Assembly (NCBI RefSeq): GCF_014639255.1
Contig: NZ_BMFV01000004.1
Location: 62,001 to 126,000 of the forward strand
Reading direction: 5' to 3'
Origin: Pullulanibacillus pueri
GTDB taxonomy: Bacteria; Bacillota; Bacilli; Bacillales; Sporolactobacillaceae
Length of the DNA stretch: 64,000 nt
The notes under the pieces: model-generated
The model's input: only the letters and a program-made list of their open reading frames with translations
What the model was told of the DNA's origin: nothing
The model's database searches: none
In this document: positions 16,979-25,971 of the stretch, one piece after another
Layout of the letters: each line of letters starts with the position of its first letter
Numbering within the stretch: the first letter of the stretch is position 1
Made by a program: the position numbers and the translations under genes

Positions 16979-17455
16979 TTATGGCTGATACATCTTTAAT
17001 GGGATTACTTGAAATTCTTCAAGATGGCCCTCTTCATTAAAAAGGCAACGATGTTCGTAATGCTCTGGATCATTAAGAATTCGAAAAAGCGACCGGTGTA
17101 TATGTTCTGCAACACCTTGGTTATTTTCATCCGTTAACCAGTGAAGGGGTTTCCAATCTAAAAGGCCTTCTGTTGTTACTTTGGGAGTTTTATAATCAAA
17201 ATCTTTTGGCAGTGTAGCAACAAAGACATACATACCACCTTTGCCATTCCACGTTACCGTCCCTTTTTCCTGAATGTCATAAAGCTTAATTCCCGTCTCC
17301 TCATAAATTTCTCGAAGGGCACAAGTTTTAGGGGATTCTCCAGGTTCGAGCTTGCCACCAACACCATTCCATACCCCCATTTCAGGTGTTTTAAGGCGAT
17401 TTAACATTAATACATCATCACCACGTTGTAAAAAACAAATTGTGTATTTTAACAT
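16979..17455 (-). CDS. NUDIX hydrolase, 8-oxo-dGTP diphosphatase-like
   Basis: 158 residues. A complete NUDIX box (G-GKLEPG-E-SPKTCAL-REIYEETGI) lies at about residues 33-56. The start LKYTICFLQRGDDVLMLNR and WNGVGGKLEPGES match the MTH1/MutT-like branch that sanitises oxidised nucleotides, removing 8-oxo-dGTP. It overlaps the preceding GNAT gene by seven bases (ATGTTAA), so translation is coupled. Role in oxidative-damage defence is inferred from the family. Confidence 0.87.
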   Translation of the reverse strand: MLKYTICFLQRGDDVLMLNRLKTPEMGVWNGVGGKLEPGESPKTCALREIYEETGIKLYDIQEKGTVTWNGKGGMYVFVATLPKDFDYKTPKVTTEGLLDWKPLHWLTDENNQGVAEHIHRSLFRILNDPEHYEHRCLFNEEGHLEEFQVIPLKMYQP

Positions 17456-17955
17456 TTTCCTTCTTCCCCCCTAAAATTTGTAAAGGTCTGAATAGGTCCT
17501 TTCCAATCATCATTATCACTGATTTTCTCTTCGTATTTTCCTCCAGTATAGTCGCCAATGACATGCCGCCAGAAATACTGAGCTTTAATATTAGTCGCCA
17601 TTTCAGAGACTCTCCATTTTCCTGGAAACAAATCAAATATACATTCTGCAGCATACTTGCCTATTCCTTGACGTCGATACTTGCGCATAATGAAAAATTC
17701 TGCAATCGTCTGAGTGCCATCTTCTTCTTCTCTAAGAAGGATGAAACCAGCGTATAAATGGTCAGCCAAAATAAAAAAAGGTTGTCGAGAAGGCTCTGTC
17801 CAGTAATGGTCTAAATATTTATATTCATAGCGTCCATGGGGATAAAGATCAAATCCTTCACATTCGCTAAAATCATAGAGATAGAATTCTAAAAGCTGAC
17901 GTAAAACTTCCTTATCTTTGTAAGGTATGGGTACAATCTCAATTGTATTGAGCAC
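17449..17955 (-). CDS. GNAT family N-acetyltransferase
   Basis: 168 residues from a GTG start with AAAGGAG upstream. The acetyl-CoA loop is RKYRRQGIGKYAA at about residues 92-104, after the FFIM strand. The rest of the fold (WRVSEMATNIKAQYFWRHVIGDY) matches small GNATs that often have an acidic or aromatic acceptor pocket. The substrate is unknown. It is first of an apparent four-gene operon with NUDIX, alpha/beta hydrolase and SDR genes. Confidence 0.85.
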   Translation of the reverse strand: MLNTIEIVPIPYKDKEVLRQLLEFYLYDFSECEGFDLYPHGRYEYKYLDHYWTEPSRQPFFILADHLYAGFILLREEEDGTQTIAEFFIMRKYRRQGIGKYAAECIFDLFPGKWRVSEMATNIKAQYFWRHVIGDYTGGKYEEKISDNDDWKGPIQTFTNFRGEEGKC

Positions 17956-18127
17956 TAACCTATCTCTCCTTTAGCCCAAATAGATAAGAAAAGAAAGAAT
18001 TCTCTCATTTTATTATAAATGTTTGTGAGGGGCTTTGCACGGTCAGAGGGAACTAATATAAAAATAAGTAACATTCTGAAGGGAAAATCGACACCAACCT
18101 GATAGCCTTGAGCCTTTGTCATTTCAC

Positions 18128-18163
18128 AAAAAAATCCCAAGATAGAAATACACTACCTTGGGA
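18128..18163 (-). terminator. Rho-independent terminator
   Basis: On the minus strand the stem TCCCAAGGTAG / CTATCTTGGGA has one mismatch and a seven-base loop, followed by seven U residues (18134-18128). It ends the transcript of the HesB-like gene. Confidence 0.85.
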
Positions 18164-18185
18164 ATCTACAAAATCTCGGTTTATT

Positions 18186-18488
18186 TTAGTGATGGTGATG
18201 TCCACCTTTTAATGAGTTCGTAATAACAAAACCTTCTTGTGGTACAAAAAAGTATTGAATCCAAATGCCATCTAAGAATTCTTCTCTTGTATCTAACAAG
18301 ATATCAATATCTTTATCTGTTTTCACAATTTCATCATTTTCTTTTGGGGTATCGAAGCTGATTTCATAGTGGGCATGATCTCCATGCATATGAGAAACAG
18401 CGACACGAATCATTTTGCCTTCGGCTTCCTCTGTTTCGAGCATCTTTTTTAACTGCTTTGCGGCATTTCTGTTTATTTTTACTTTCAT
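18186..18488 (-). CDS. HesB/IscA-fold protein without the cluster cysteines, His-rich
   Basis: 100 residues. The pattern V-x-I-x-x-x-A-A-K-Q-L-K-K-M-L at the start, SFDTPKENDEIV in the middle and LDGIWIQYF follow A-type iron-sulfur carrier (HesB/IscA, PF01521) proteins. In place of the first conserved cysteine it has SHMHGDHAHYEI with three histidines in close spacing, and the C-terminal C-G-C is replaced by GGHHHH. There is no cysteine at all. It may bind a metal through histidines or have lost cluster binding. It has its own terminator; neighbours are membrane proteins of unknown role. Confidence 0.7.
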   Translation of the reverse strand: MKVKINRNAAKQLKKMLETEEAEGKMIRVAVSHMHGDHAHYEISFDTPKENDEIVKTDKDIDILLDTREEFLDGIWIQYFFVPQEGFVITNSLKGGHHHH

Positions 18489-18524
18489 CTGTTCAAATTC
18501 TCCTCACATAAAATCTAATATTGG

Positions 18525-18959
18525 TTAAACTCGTGTAATAGCAAGCGCCCGATGATTAACGACAATATCTTCTACCAATTTTACATTGGTTTCATTACAT
18601 TTGACAATTAATACGACATCAGCACCTAATTTTTTTGGGGATTTATGTTTATTCATTAAAAAAATATCCACCAAAAGCCCTATCCCACTTCCGGTAATTA
18701 AACCTATTAATGCCCATAAAATTGGACCTAAGTATAAAACAAAACCGTAAATGGCCCCTAGAAGCATCCCTAGCATCCCTATAAAGACTACAAAAAACAG
18801 ATTCAGACTTTCACTATTATAGGGGTCAATGTATTTCTTGTTATCCAAAAGCTGTAAGGGTGTCGCAAATAAAGCTTCCTTTGTGATCGCATGAGCTTCT
18901 AATTCCTGAAGCACCATTTCTAATTTTATAGAATGATCAAACAAAGATAAAACATACAT
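18525..18959 (-). CDS. Small membrane protein of unknown function
   Basis: 144 residues. Residues 1-50 are soluble (SLFDHSIKLEMVLQELEAHA suggests a small alpha/beta domain). Two glycine-rich helices follow at about 54-100 (GMLGMLLGAIYGFVLYL and ALIGLITGSGIGLLVDIF). A basic loop (MNKHKSPKKLG) and a soluble tail with VVLIVKCNETNVKLVEDIV end the protein. The plan resembles bacterial proteins in which a ferredoxin-like domain is split around a glycine-rich hairpin. I do not recognise the family. It lies 36 bases upstream of the HesB-like gene and may share its transcript. Confidence 0.65.
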   Translation of the reverse strand: MYVLSLFDHSIKLEMVLQELEAHAITKEALFATPLQLLDNKKYIDPYNSESLNLFFVVFIGMLGMLLGAIYGFVLYLGPILWALIGLITGSGIGLLVDIFLMNKHKSPKKLGADVVLIVKCNETNVKLVEDIVVNHRALAITRV

Positions 18960-18984
18960 AAAATAAAATCCCCTATCGAACAGT

Positions 18985-19833
18985 TCAAAATAAATGCAAC
19001 TGGGAAGATGTGTATGTATTTTTTAAAAAGTGTGCTTGTTCTGCTTCATACATTTTGTTGAGTTCTATGGCGCGATAATGACTATCATAGATTGAAAAGC
19101 AATAAAGGGAGGGCATATAAAGTAACCATTCCATATCTAATAGATGAGTGGCTTGCCCAAAGTCTCCTAAAACAGTGAAATAGATGCCATCAAGGAGTCG
19201 TGATTGATAAGTCGTCATAACAAAACAACTAAACAGGATTCCACCGACCATATAATGTCGAAGATAGATATGTCCAAGACCGGGGACTACAGCCGACCAT
19301 AAGACTGGAATCCATTTATTGACTTTCAATAGATAATTGATGTCGATAACGCTGAGTTTAAAGTGAGCCAACGGGATGTGGTCTTTCTGCGATAATCGAG
19401 CAAAGTTATTCATTTCAGTAGCCAAGCGATACGCATCCCAAAAAGTAAACACATAGACACCAATATAAAGAAAAAACCATCGTGTATCCAAAGTTGCTTT
19501 AGCGAGTTCAAAGCGTCCCGTACATGAATAAACAATCGCTGTATTTATATTGGCTTGGGTATTAAATAAAAACTCCCAAATAAACAGGAAAAATCCCTTG
19601 TCTATCTTACCAATCATGAGATGCCCTGCTCCTGGCATAGCCATGTTCCACCATAATGCCATGAGTGGATGTGTTTTCCTTAGATAATTACTATCAAAGG
19701 ATCTCAATTCTATCTTCGGGTAGCGAGCATTCCAATGATTTTGGTGACTCATATGATGTATCAAGCGTCCTTGTGATAAGATAGTCACTATTATTAACAA
19801 TGGTTGTGTTTTATATTCTTGGTAAGTTTGCAA
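18985..19833 (-). CDS. Membrane protein with an internal tandem duplication
   Basis: 282 residues from a TTG at 19833; an ATG at 19752 (MSHQNHWN) is an alternative, and neither has a strong ribosome binding site. The protein contains the same module twice. The first runs from SNYLRKTHPLMALWWNMAMP through GAGHLMIG to FTFWDAYRLATEMN. The second runs from INYLLKVNKWIPVLWSAVVP through GLGHIYL to FSIYDSHYRAIELN. Each module holds a PGxGH loop, two or three hydrophobic helices and a terminal D-x-x-Y/R-A-x-E-x-N helix. The PGAGH loop resembles TM2/DUF5683-like small membrane proteins. Function unknown. Confidence 0.7.
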   Translation of the reverse strand: MQTYQEYKTQPLLIIVTILSQGRLIHHMSHQNHWNARYPKIELRSFDSNYLRKTHPLMALWWNMAMPGAGHLMIGKIDKGFFLFIWEFLFNTQANINTAIVYSCTGRFELAKATLDTRWFFLYIGVYVFTFWDAYRLATEMNNFARLSQKDHIPLAHFKLSVIDINYLLKVNKWIPVLWSAVVPGLGHIYLRHYMVGGILFSCFVMTTYQSRLLDGIYFTVLGDFGQATHLLDMEWLLYMPSLYCFSIYDSHYRAIELNKMYEAEQAHFLKNTYTSSQLHLF

Positions 19834-19923
19834 ATCTTTCTTTTATTTTCTTTCCTAGTTCATCGATGCCCAGTGAAATATTTATTTTGCGCGTGCCTTG
19901 GAAATAGAACACATACCTTTGAC

Positions 19924-20595
19924 TCAGTTATCCAGATGTTTACTGGCTTCTTTAATGCTTAATGGAGCCATCTTTTCTTGATAAGTTTCAATAAAATGTC
20001 TCACCCATTCTGGATTGGTTTTACTATATTCTCTCAGGCTCCATCCAATCGCCTTATTGATAAAAAATTCGGTGTGCCCAAGATTATTTTTTACAACAGT
20101 TTCAAGTAGTTCTGTATTTGTCTTTGACTTTCGTGATAGCTGATGATCAATTGCAATCCTCCGTAACCAAAAATTATCATCGATACTCCATTGTAAAAGG
20201 GTATCATTGACTTCAGGATAAGCTAAGGCAATTTCACCCACTATATTATCAAGTCCATCTATGGTATCCCACCAGGATTTAGTTGTAGCCAGTTTCTTTA
20301 TTTTAGAAATATCTGAAGCCGAAAGATATTGTTGCATACGGGATAAATAATCTATCGCGATATATTGGTATTCTCTATATTTTCGTTTCCAACATTCATC
20401 AATAAAGGACCAGTCCACTTGCTTTTCATTAACAGCCTTTTTAAATAATTCCTTGCAAAGGATTCGTCGTTTCGGTGTAGGGATACCTAGAAACTGAAAT
20501 TGATTACGCATGTAAGCGCTCATTTTAACTGACCGTTCTTCATCTCTGTTATTTTCTAAAGCAATAAATAATGGTTCAAAGTCCATGATTTTCAC
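19924..20595 (-). CDS. DNA alkylation repair protein (AlkD-type glycosylase)
   Basis: 223 residues of HEAT-like helical repeats (PF08713). The residues used by AlkD to hold and excise alkylated bases are present: TTKSWWDTID gives tryptophans at 108-109 and aspartate at 113, and AIGWSLREY gives tryptophan at about 185. The enzyme should remove positively charged N3- and N7-alkyl purines without flipping the base. The start may instead be ATG at codon 4. It stands alone between a membrane protein and the serine hydrolase. Confidence 0.9.
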   Translation of the reverse strand: MKIMDFEPLFIALENNRDEERSVKMSAYMRNQFQFLGIPTPKRRILCKELFKKAVNEKQVDWSFIDECWKRKYREYQYIAIDYLSRMQQYLSASDISKIKKLATTKSWWDTIDGLDNIVGEIALAYPEVNDTLLQWSIDDNFWLRRIAIDHQLSRKSKTNTELLETVVKNNLGHTEFFINKAIGWSLREYSKTNPEWVRHFIETYQEKMAPLSIKEASKHLDN

Positions 20596-20701
20596 CCTTC
20601 TTAAGGAAAATAATAGCCATTGTCATAATCAATCTATTCAATTCAAGCAGCAAAGGAGAGCTTTAACATCAAAATCTGGTCACTTGCCTGAAGTGTTCCC
20701 C

Positions 20702-20730
20702 AAAAATACCACAGTCCGTGAACTGTGGTA
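20702..20730 (-). terminator. Rho-independent terminator
   Basis: Perfect stem TACCACAG / CTGTGGTA (plus-strand 20707-20714 and 20723-20730) with an eight-base loop, followed on the minus strand by five U residues. It ends the serine hydrolase transcript. Confidence 0.88.
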
Positions 20731-20740
20731 TCGATCAAGT

Positions 20741-22030
20741 CTATTGTTTTTTTAATACACGCATACCGAAGAATAGTCCCCAGGGTTCTCCATCGTTATT
20801 ACAGTAAAAGGGAACAGGGAAATTTTCGCTGGCAATCCCTAAAACAGTATCCTGTAATTTTGATAGCTTATGACATTCATTGTTCCAGGCTATATAGAGT
20901 TGTTTGTTTTCCCATTTTATTTGGATCCTTTCACCTTCTTCAGAAGTATATGTTCCAATGAAGGGTTTTGCTTCTGCTTCTTGTAGGTCCTTAAAGGCGC
21001 CAATATCCACCTGCTTGTCTATCGGTAGACCTAACATTGCATTGGCAGCGGCGAGCCAAACGTCACTCGCAGGAACATCGGAAAGGTTAGATAAAACAGC
21101 GATCACAATATCCTTTTCAGGAATAAACCCAAAATGTGAAGAAACACCAGGTTGTCCACCACTGTGCTTTACAAGTGTCATGCCTTCATAATTTGGGATG
21201 ATCTCCAAGGCATAACCATAATAATGCTGTGGGAGTACCTTGATAACCGGGCTCCACATTTTGGCGTAAGCATCTCGTGTTTGGCCCAAGAAAAGCTGAC
21301 CATACTTGAGTAAATCAAGAACAGTAGAGCGAATCCCTCCACCTACTTCATAGTTACCTAGTTTCGGCCATACTGCGAGCTTATAGTGATCAGCATCGTG
21401 ATCGTAAAGAAGATAAGGCTCTGTCACGTTGTTAAATTTCGTGAGTTCTTCAAGACTAAAGGTAGAACGCGTCATGCCTAACGGATTAAGAAAGTGTTCT
21501 GTGATATAGCGACGGTATAACTTTCCTGTCACACGCTCAATAATTAATCCAAGGAGGAGAAAGCTATCGTTAGAATAACTAAATACTTCACCCGGCTGCC
21601 CTAGAGGTTCGATGTCTAACTGCGCTAAATACTCAATATGATCTTCTAGTCTGGAGAAATCCTCCCGGCGTTCAATAGGCGGTAACCCTGTTGTGTGCGA
21701 AAGTAAATGATGGATTTTAATAGACTGTGGATCCATCCCATCTGGAAGACGTAGTTCTGGTAGATACTGACTGACAGAATCCTGTATGGAAAGCTTTCCT
21801 TGCTTCTCTAAATCAACGATCGCTGCTGCTGTAAACGATTTCGTAACAGAAGCCGTTCCAAATATGGTCTCAGGCGTCACAGGTTGCTCTGTTTTAAGAT
21901 TGCGGAAACCAAAACCGTTCTGATAAATGACTTCCCCGTTCTTCGCGACGGCCACAGCCAGTCCAGGAACATGGTTCTCGTTCATAAAGGCGCTTACAAA
22001 ATTATCAAATGAATTCCAATCAATGGTCAT
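20741..22030 (-). CDS. Serine hydrolase of the class C beta-lactamase family
   Basis: 429 residues from the ATG at 22030, with GGGGTGAG 4 bases upstream (an in-frame GTG at 22039 is the longer option). The active-site S-x-x-K motif is SVTKSF at residues 61-64, the Y-x-N motif is YSND near 160, and the third motif is HSGGQPG near 290. There is no signal peptide, so the enzyme is cytoplasmic, unlike real beta-lactamases. Relatives are esterases and D-amino peptidases; a C-terminal domain of about 100 residues (IGTYTSEEGERIQIKW) is a lipocalin-like extension seen in such proteins. Substrate unknown. Confidence 0.87.
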   Translation of the reverse strand: MTIDWNSFDNFVSAFMNENHVPGLAVAVAKNGEVIYQNGFGFRNLKTEQPVTPETIFGTASVTKSFTAAAIVDLEKQGKLSIQDSVSQYLPELRLPDGMDPQSIKIHHLLSHTTGLPPIERREDFSRLEDHIEYLAQLDIEPLGQPGEVFSYSNDSFLLLGLIIERVTGKLYRRYITEHFLNPLGMTRSTFSLEELTKFNNVTEPYLLYDHDADHYKLAVWPKLGNYEVGGGIRSTVLDLLKYGQLFLGQTRDAYAKMWSPVIKVLPQHYYGYALEIIPNYEGMTLVKHSGGQPGVSSHFGFIPEKDIVIAVLSNLSDVPASDVWLAAANAMLGLPIDKQVDIGAFKDLQEAEAKPFIGTYTSEEGERIQIKWENKQLYIAWNNECHKLSKLQDTVLGIASENFPVPFYCNNDGEPWGLFFGMRVLKKQ

Positions 22031-22123
22031 TGTTCTCACCCCTTCTCTCTCTATTATTTCGTAAATCCATGACGTTGTCTATTTATAATGTTTTAGAAAA
22101 ATAACCCTTCGCCTATAGACGAT

Positions 22124-23338
22124 TCATTTAAAATGAGAGATTACAGTCTCAATGGCCTTTTTATAACGATTGAGTTCATTTGCATGGATTGCATGCGCCC
22201 CATAGCGCACCTTTTCATAAACGTCTCTAATTATCTCTTTTTCTTCATGCCCCGCTGGAAGCCGTTCCACCCATTCCGATACCGTTTCATTAGTGAGACG
22301 TCTTGCTGCGCTTTTTTCCAACCTCTTCTGAAGCCTAACCAACTGAGTGCGTACAGTATCTTTTGGTGAACTCACCTCTTCTATACTTTCTGATGATTGT
22401 GACAGCGCATAAGCTTGTGAGTGGGGCGCCACGGCATCAGGGCGATAAATGGTCCGTTTCCTCATCCTTTCTTGTGTAACGTGTTGCTTTTTGGTTTTTT
22501 TATAGAGAATAATGCCTCCCCCAAGAAGTGCCACTAAGATCAGCAAAACAGCGATAAGCCCTATGAGCGTCGATATAGAGGATGGATACTGGGATGTTGC
22601 ATAAGGATGATCCTTCAAATGGTGGGGCATGACCACATGAGGTTTGTATGTGTGAGACACACCCTCTTTTCCCCCTTTTAGAGAGCTTAAGATGAGTGAT
22701 AAAGGGTAAAAAATACCATAAGCTACTCTATCGGAAAGCTGTAGAAATGCCCAATAAAGAGAAGATCCTATGCCCTGAATAAATGCCCCAAACACACCCA
22801 GTCCCACAAAAATCCAAGCATAAGAAAGAACGAGTGACTTATTGAGCGTCTCGCTTTTTATAAGATGTAATGAAAAAACATTAAGAGCAAGCACAAAAAA
22901 GAGGACAACAAAAAGCCAACTAGATGAAAAATCCGGTTGTGTCCATGTAATAAAAATACAGTACATAAAAAGAAAGCCACTGGTCATAAGCAGCAGATCC
23001 CATAACACCTTAGCAGAAGTTCCTTCTAAACTATGAGTCACCCGCCAAAGAAGAAGCATCGCCATCATAAACGACAGAACCATGGGAACATTTAAAATCA
23101 GACCCACTCCAAAGACGACTAAAGAAAGCATCAAGTAAATGACAAGTGAAGGTGATGAAATCAAATAGCCGGTCGCTAAAAACAAACCATAGGTTAAGGC
23201 GGTCATTACCAGAACAGGTACCATAGACTGCCAAGTCTGAGTGTATATAAACCATAAGGGGGCGCTGATGATGTAAACAATGAGCATATCCATTGTAAAG
23301 GTAAGTAAACATTCAATAGGCTGAGTTCTTATGGACAT
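22124..23338 (-). CDS. Multi-helix membrane protein with a C-terminal DUF4129 domain
   Basis: 404 residues. Eight or so hydrophobic helices fill residues 1-285, then a soluble C-terminal part contains the DUF4129-like segment (RLTNETVSEWVERLP, then IIRDVYEKVRYGAHAI). In MoxR-DUF58-transglutaminase clusters this position is held by a protein of about 700 residues with a transglutaminase domain between helices and DUF4129; here that domain is missing. It overlaps the DUF58 gene by 26 bases and has GGAGGGG 7 bases before its ATG. The two proteins probably act together at the membrane. Role unknown. Confidence 0.75.
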   Translation of the reverse strand: MSIRTQPIECLLTFTMDMLIVYIISAPLWFIYTQTWQSMVPVLVMTALTYGLFLATGYLISSPSLVIYLMLSLVVFGVGLILNVPMVLSFMMAMLLLWRVTHSLEGTSAKVLWDLLLMTSGFLFMYCIFITWTQPDFSSSWLFVVLFFVLALNVFSLHLIKSETLNKSLVLSYAWIFVGLGVFGAFIQGIGSSLYWAFLQLSDRVAYGIFYPLSLILSSLKGGKEGVSHTYKPHVVMPHHLKDHPYATSQYPSSISTLIGLIAVLLILVALLGGGIILYKKTKKQHVTQERMRKRTIYRPDAVAPHSQAYALSQSSESIEEVSSPKDTVRTQLVRLQKRLEKSAARRLTNETVSEWVERLPAGHEEKEIIRDVYEKVRYGAHAIHANELNRYKKAIETVISHFK

Positions 23339-24527
23339 AGCTTTCCCCTCCTCGGTGGACAGGGTTTAACACACCTGCTGTATTCAGGGTATAGACTTGA
23401 TGCCCCTGCCGTATCCACTTCTGGTAAAAGTATGATAGAGCTTGTATGTCGAGATCAGAATGATCAATGATAAAGACTACTCGTGATACAGACGCATTAC
23501 GGTCAATTTTTCGGAGCACAGCTAACGGGTTGGTTTTAACGTGTTTGACATTTAAATAAGCAAGAAATTCTAATGCTTTAACTAAATGGCTACGATCAAG
23601 ACCCAGGTGTACATGCATGACTTCCTCTCGCCCCATCGGTTTAAAATTCACTAGAATTTCAAAGGCGATGCCACGTTTTTGGGCCATAAGACATAAGGCC
23701 GTTATGTATTCTAAATCCTTTTCGAGTTGTTCCTGAACGCCTTTTTTTAAGTGACGATCCATAAGGATGAGGACCGTCCAATGCATACCCATCGCGCTTT
23801 CAAAAAGCTTGGTTTGCAGTTGTCCGGTGCGAGCACTCGCCTTCCAATGGACGTTTTTTAACGGATCAGTCATCAGATAGTCTCGCGTTCCCACTGGTGA
23901 AGTAAAATCATGATAAAGTGAGGCTTGATGAGGGAGCTCACCTTCTATGGGCAGGGATATTTTTTCAAGACCCGCTATAGGTTCGCTCTTAGGATATACC
24001 ACCATTTGTTTATTGATAAATTCAAAAGAGCGTGTGACTGAAGCGATTTTTAACGGATCAAAAAGCCTGACCTCAAACCGCTTGAGTTTGGCAACCCCGC
24101 GTGAAAGACCTTTTATTTCAAATTGAAAAGCTTCCGCTCTTGCTTTGCCAAGAGAGAGGTCAAATTGATATCTGTTTTTTCTTAATGGATCAATTGACGT
24201 CATCGTCACTGAGTGATCCAGTTCAAACCTGACGTTAAATCGATAAAGTGGTAGCTTGCCTTTATTTTCAAAAGTAAGATGAAAGCTATCTTCCTCTCCT
24301 TGTAATAATCTCACCCTCTCCCGTTCGTTTAAAAAGTCGAAATGCCTTGAAACATACTTTAAGTAAAGTCGGGGATAGAGGCCCAAAAGCAGCAAGAAAG
24401 TCCCAGGTAACATCAAAAATAAAAAATGAATAAACAAGCTGAAAAACAGTAATAAAATACCAACGACAATTAAGGCGTCATCTGTTTTATAAGCAAGCGG
24501 CTTTGGACGTGGACGAATCATTGGCAC
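23313..24527 (-). CDS. DUF58 domain-containing protein
   Basis: 404 residues. Two hydrophobic helices at about 18-55, a beta-rich middle, and the DUF58 signature VGTRDYLMTDPLKNVHWKASAR at about 213-234, followed by a von Willebrand A-like fold (WTVLILMDRHLKK, then VVFIIDHSD). DUF58 proteins are normally encoded next to a MoxR AAA+ ATPase and work with it in assembling or activating other complexes. No MoxR gene lies upstream here; a divergent hydrolase gene begins after 230 bases. It is the first gene of a pair with the DUF4129 protein. Confidence 0.85.
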   Translation of the reverse strand: MPMIRPRPKPLAYKTDDALIVVGILLLFFSLFIHFLFLMLPGTFLLLLGLYPRLYLKYVSRHFDFLNERERVRLLQGEEDSFHLTFENKGKLPLYRFNVRFELDHSVTMTSIDPLRKNRYQFDLSLGKARAEAFQFEIKGLSRGVAKLKRFEVRLFDPLKIASVTRSFEFINKQMVVYPKSEPIAGLEKISLPIEGELPHQASLYHDFTSPVGTRDYLMTDPLKNVHWKASARTGQLQTKLFESAMGMHWTVLILMDRHLKKGVQEQLEKDLEYITALCLMAQKRGIAFEILVNFKPMGREEVMHVHLGLDRSHLVKALEFLAYLNVKHVKTNPLAVLRKIDRNASVSRVVFIIDHSDLDIQALSYFYQKWIRQGHQVYTLNTAGVLNPVHRGGESYVHKNSAY

Positions 24528-24754
24528 TCCCCCTCTTCAAGAATAGACATACCTCACTCTTTCACTTTTCTCTATTTCGCAACTGATAAGCATAGAATGT
24601 ATAAAACCAATTATAACCCTTTACAATCGATCCATATTTTTCTTTTTTGTCTTATTTTTAGTCTATTCCATTTAATGTCTCTTTTCAATTTATTCATATA
24701 TTTTTTAGCTATTATAATGTCTTAACGAGTCCAGTGTTTGTGGGAGGAGAAGAT

Positions 24755-25794
24755 ATGAAAGCATTTCCGCTGTTCGTTATACTCTTGATTATCGTTCTTT
24801 CATTAGTCATACTGAGATTTCATTTTCAATCCATTTCTCACGTGTATGAACAGTCTCACCGGAACACTCACTTTTCTCAGCCTCATCTTGAGGATAAAAC
24901 GAAGCAAAAAACAGTTCAAAAAGATGGTACTGTCATTTCGTTACAAACTATACGTGTGCCTAAAACATATCCTAAACGCGCGACCTATCGCATGATGTAC
25001 TGGAGAGCGAGGGTGCTCAAGTTGAGGCCTATATTGCAGCTCCGTTTGGTCCTGGGCCCTACCCCTTGTATGTGAATTGTCATGGAGGTTGGTCGACATC
25101 AGAAAACAGAACCCACGTGTCTGCATGGGATAACGGGGCAGATAATGCGGCTCAAGATGTGACTCTATTAGCTGATAGCCCCCTCTATGGTATTTCCATC
25201 GCTCCAATGTATCGTGGTTATGGTAAAAGTCACGGAACAGTCAAGGGGTTAGATGGAGATACTATCGATACTAATAATGCTATAAAGGCAATTACGACTT
25301 ACTTTAATTCTCATAAACCCTATCCTGACATCCAAGAAGATCACATTTATCTTAGTGGTACTTCTATGGGCGGTGGTGTCGCTCTTAACATTGCTACCTT
25401 ACGTAAGGACATAACCTCTGTAGTTGCCATCAGTCCTTTTGTCGGTTGGGACATCGTTGGGGCTTATGATGAAAAGCATCGAGAAAATCCTATTTGGTCC
25501 GGATATCTCAAAAATGCGATTAGCGCATATGGAGATTTCGATCCTAATAGTTCTAGGTATAAGGCACAATCTATTGATTACCGTAAGATTACAGCTCCAG
25601 TGTTACTCGTGCAAGGGACCGATGACTACCATATCCCTTGGGAGACTGTCCAAACCTTTTATAAAAAGATGAAACAGCATCAACAAAAAGTAACTTTTAA
25701 ATTAATCATCGGAGGAAATCATTCTCTTTCCAATAAAACAAGTGTATTGGATCAAGTCATCTCAGAATGGTATAACCAATGGGATTCGTTATGA
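24755..25794 (+). pseudogene. Membrane-anchored alpha/beta hydrolase, frameshifted by an AG duplication
   Basis: The ATG at 24755 follows GGGAGGAGAAG. A signal-anchor helix (FVILLIIVLSLVILRF) is followed by a region clearly paralogous to the intact gene at 25972-26991. At YRMMYW the sequence TGGAGAGCGAGG contains an AG repeat (25004-25007); removing one AG restores Y-W-S-E-G-A-Q-V-E-A-Y, matching the paralogue. After it, all catalytic parts are intact: GTSMGG, GTDDYHIP and GGNHSL. The second frame has its own possible ATG at 25066, but without the N-terminal strands. The lesion looks recent. Confidence 0.8.
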
Positions 25795-25971
25795 TGGATG
25801 AATCGACCCTATTACTGATACTGAGCTTGATTACGTCAACTTAATGAGATTAAAATTCTGTTTTTTTCTTCTTTTTAGACAACATCCTTCTTTGGTTATG
25901 GTAAAATTAAGGAAATATGAATTTGGAAATTCCAGCTAGTGATCAGAAGATAACGTTACAGGGGGGATTAT

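Noticed and set aside
17955..18140. 61-residue frame on the minus strand upstream of the GNAT gene
   Set aside because: No ribosome binding site, no protein-like pattern, and it lies between a terminator and a promoter region.
23031..23312. 93-residue frame inside the DUF4129 gene
   Set aside because: Antiphase shadow of a hydrophobic coding region with no start signals.
24941..25207. Minus-strand 88-residue frame across the frameshift of the first tandem hydrolase
   Set aside because: It is antisense to sequence that matches the intact paralogue; it exists only because the region is GC-richer.
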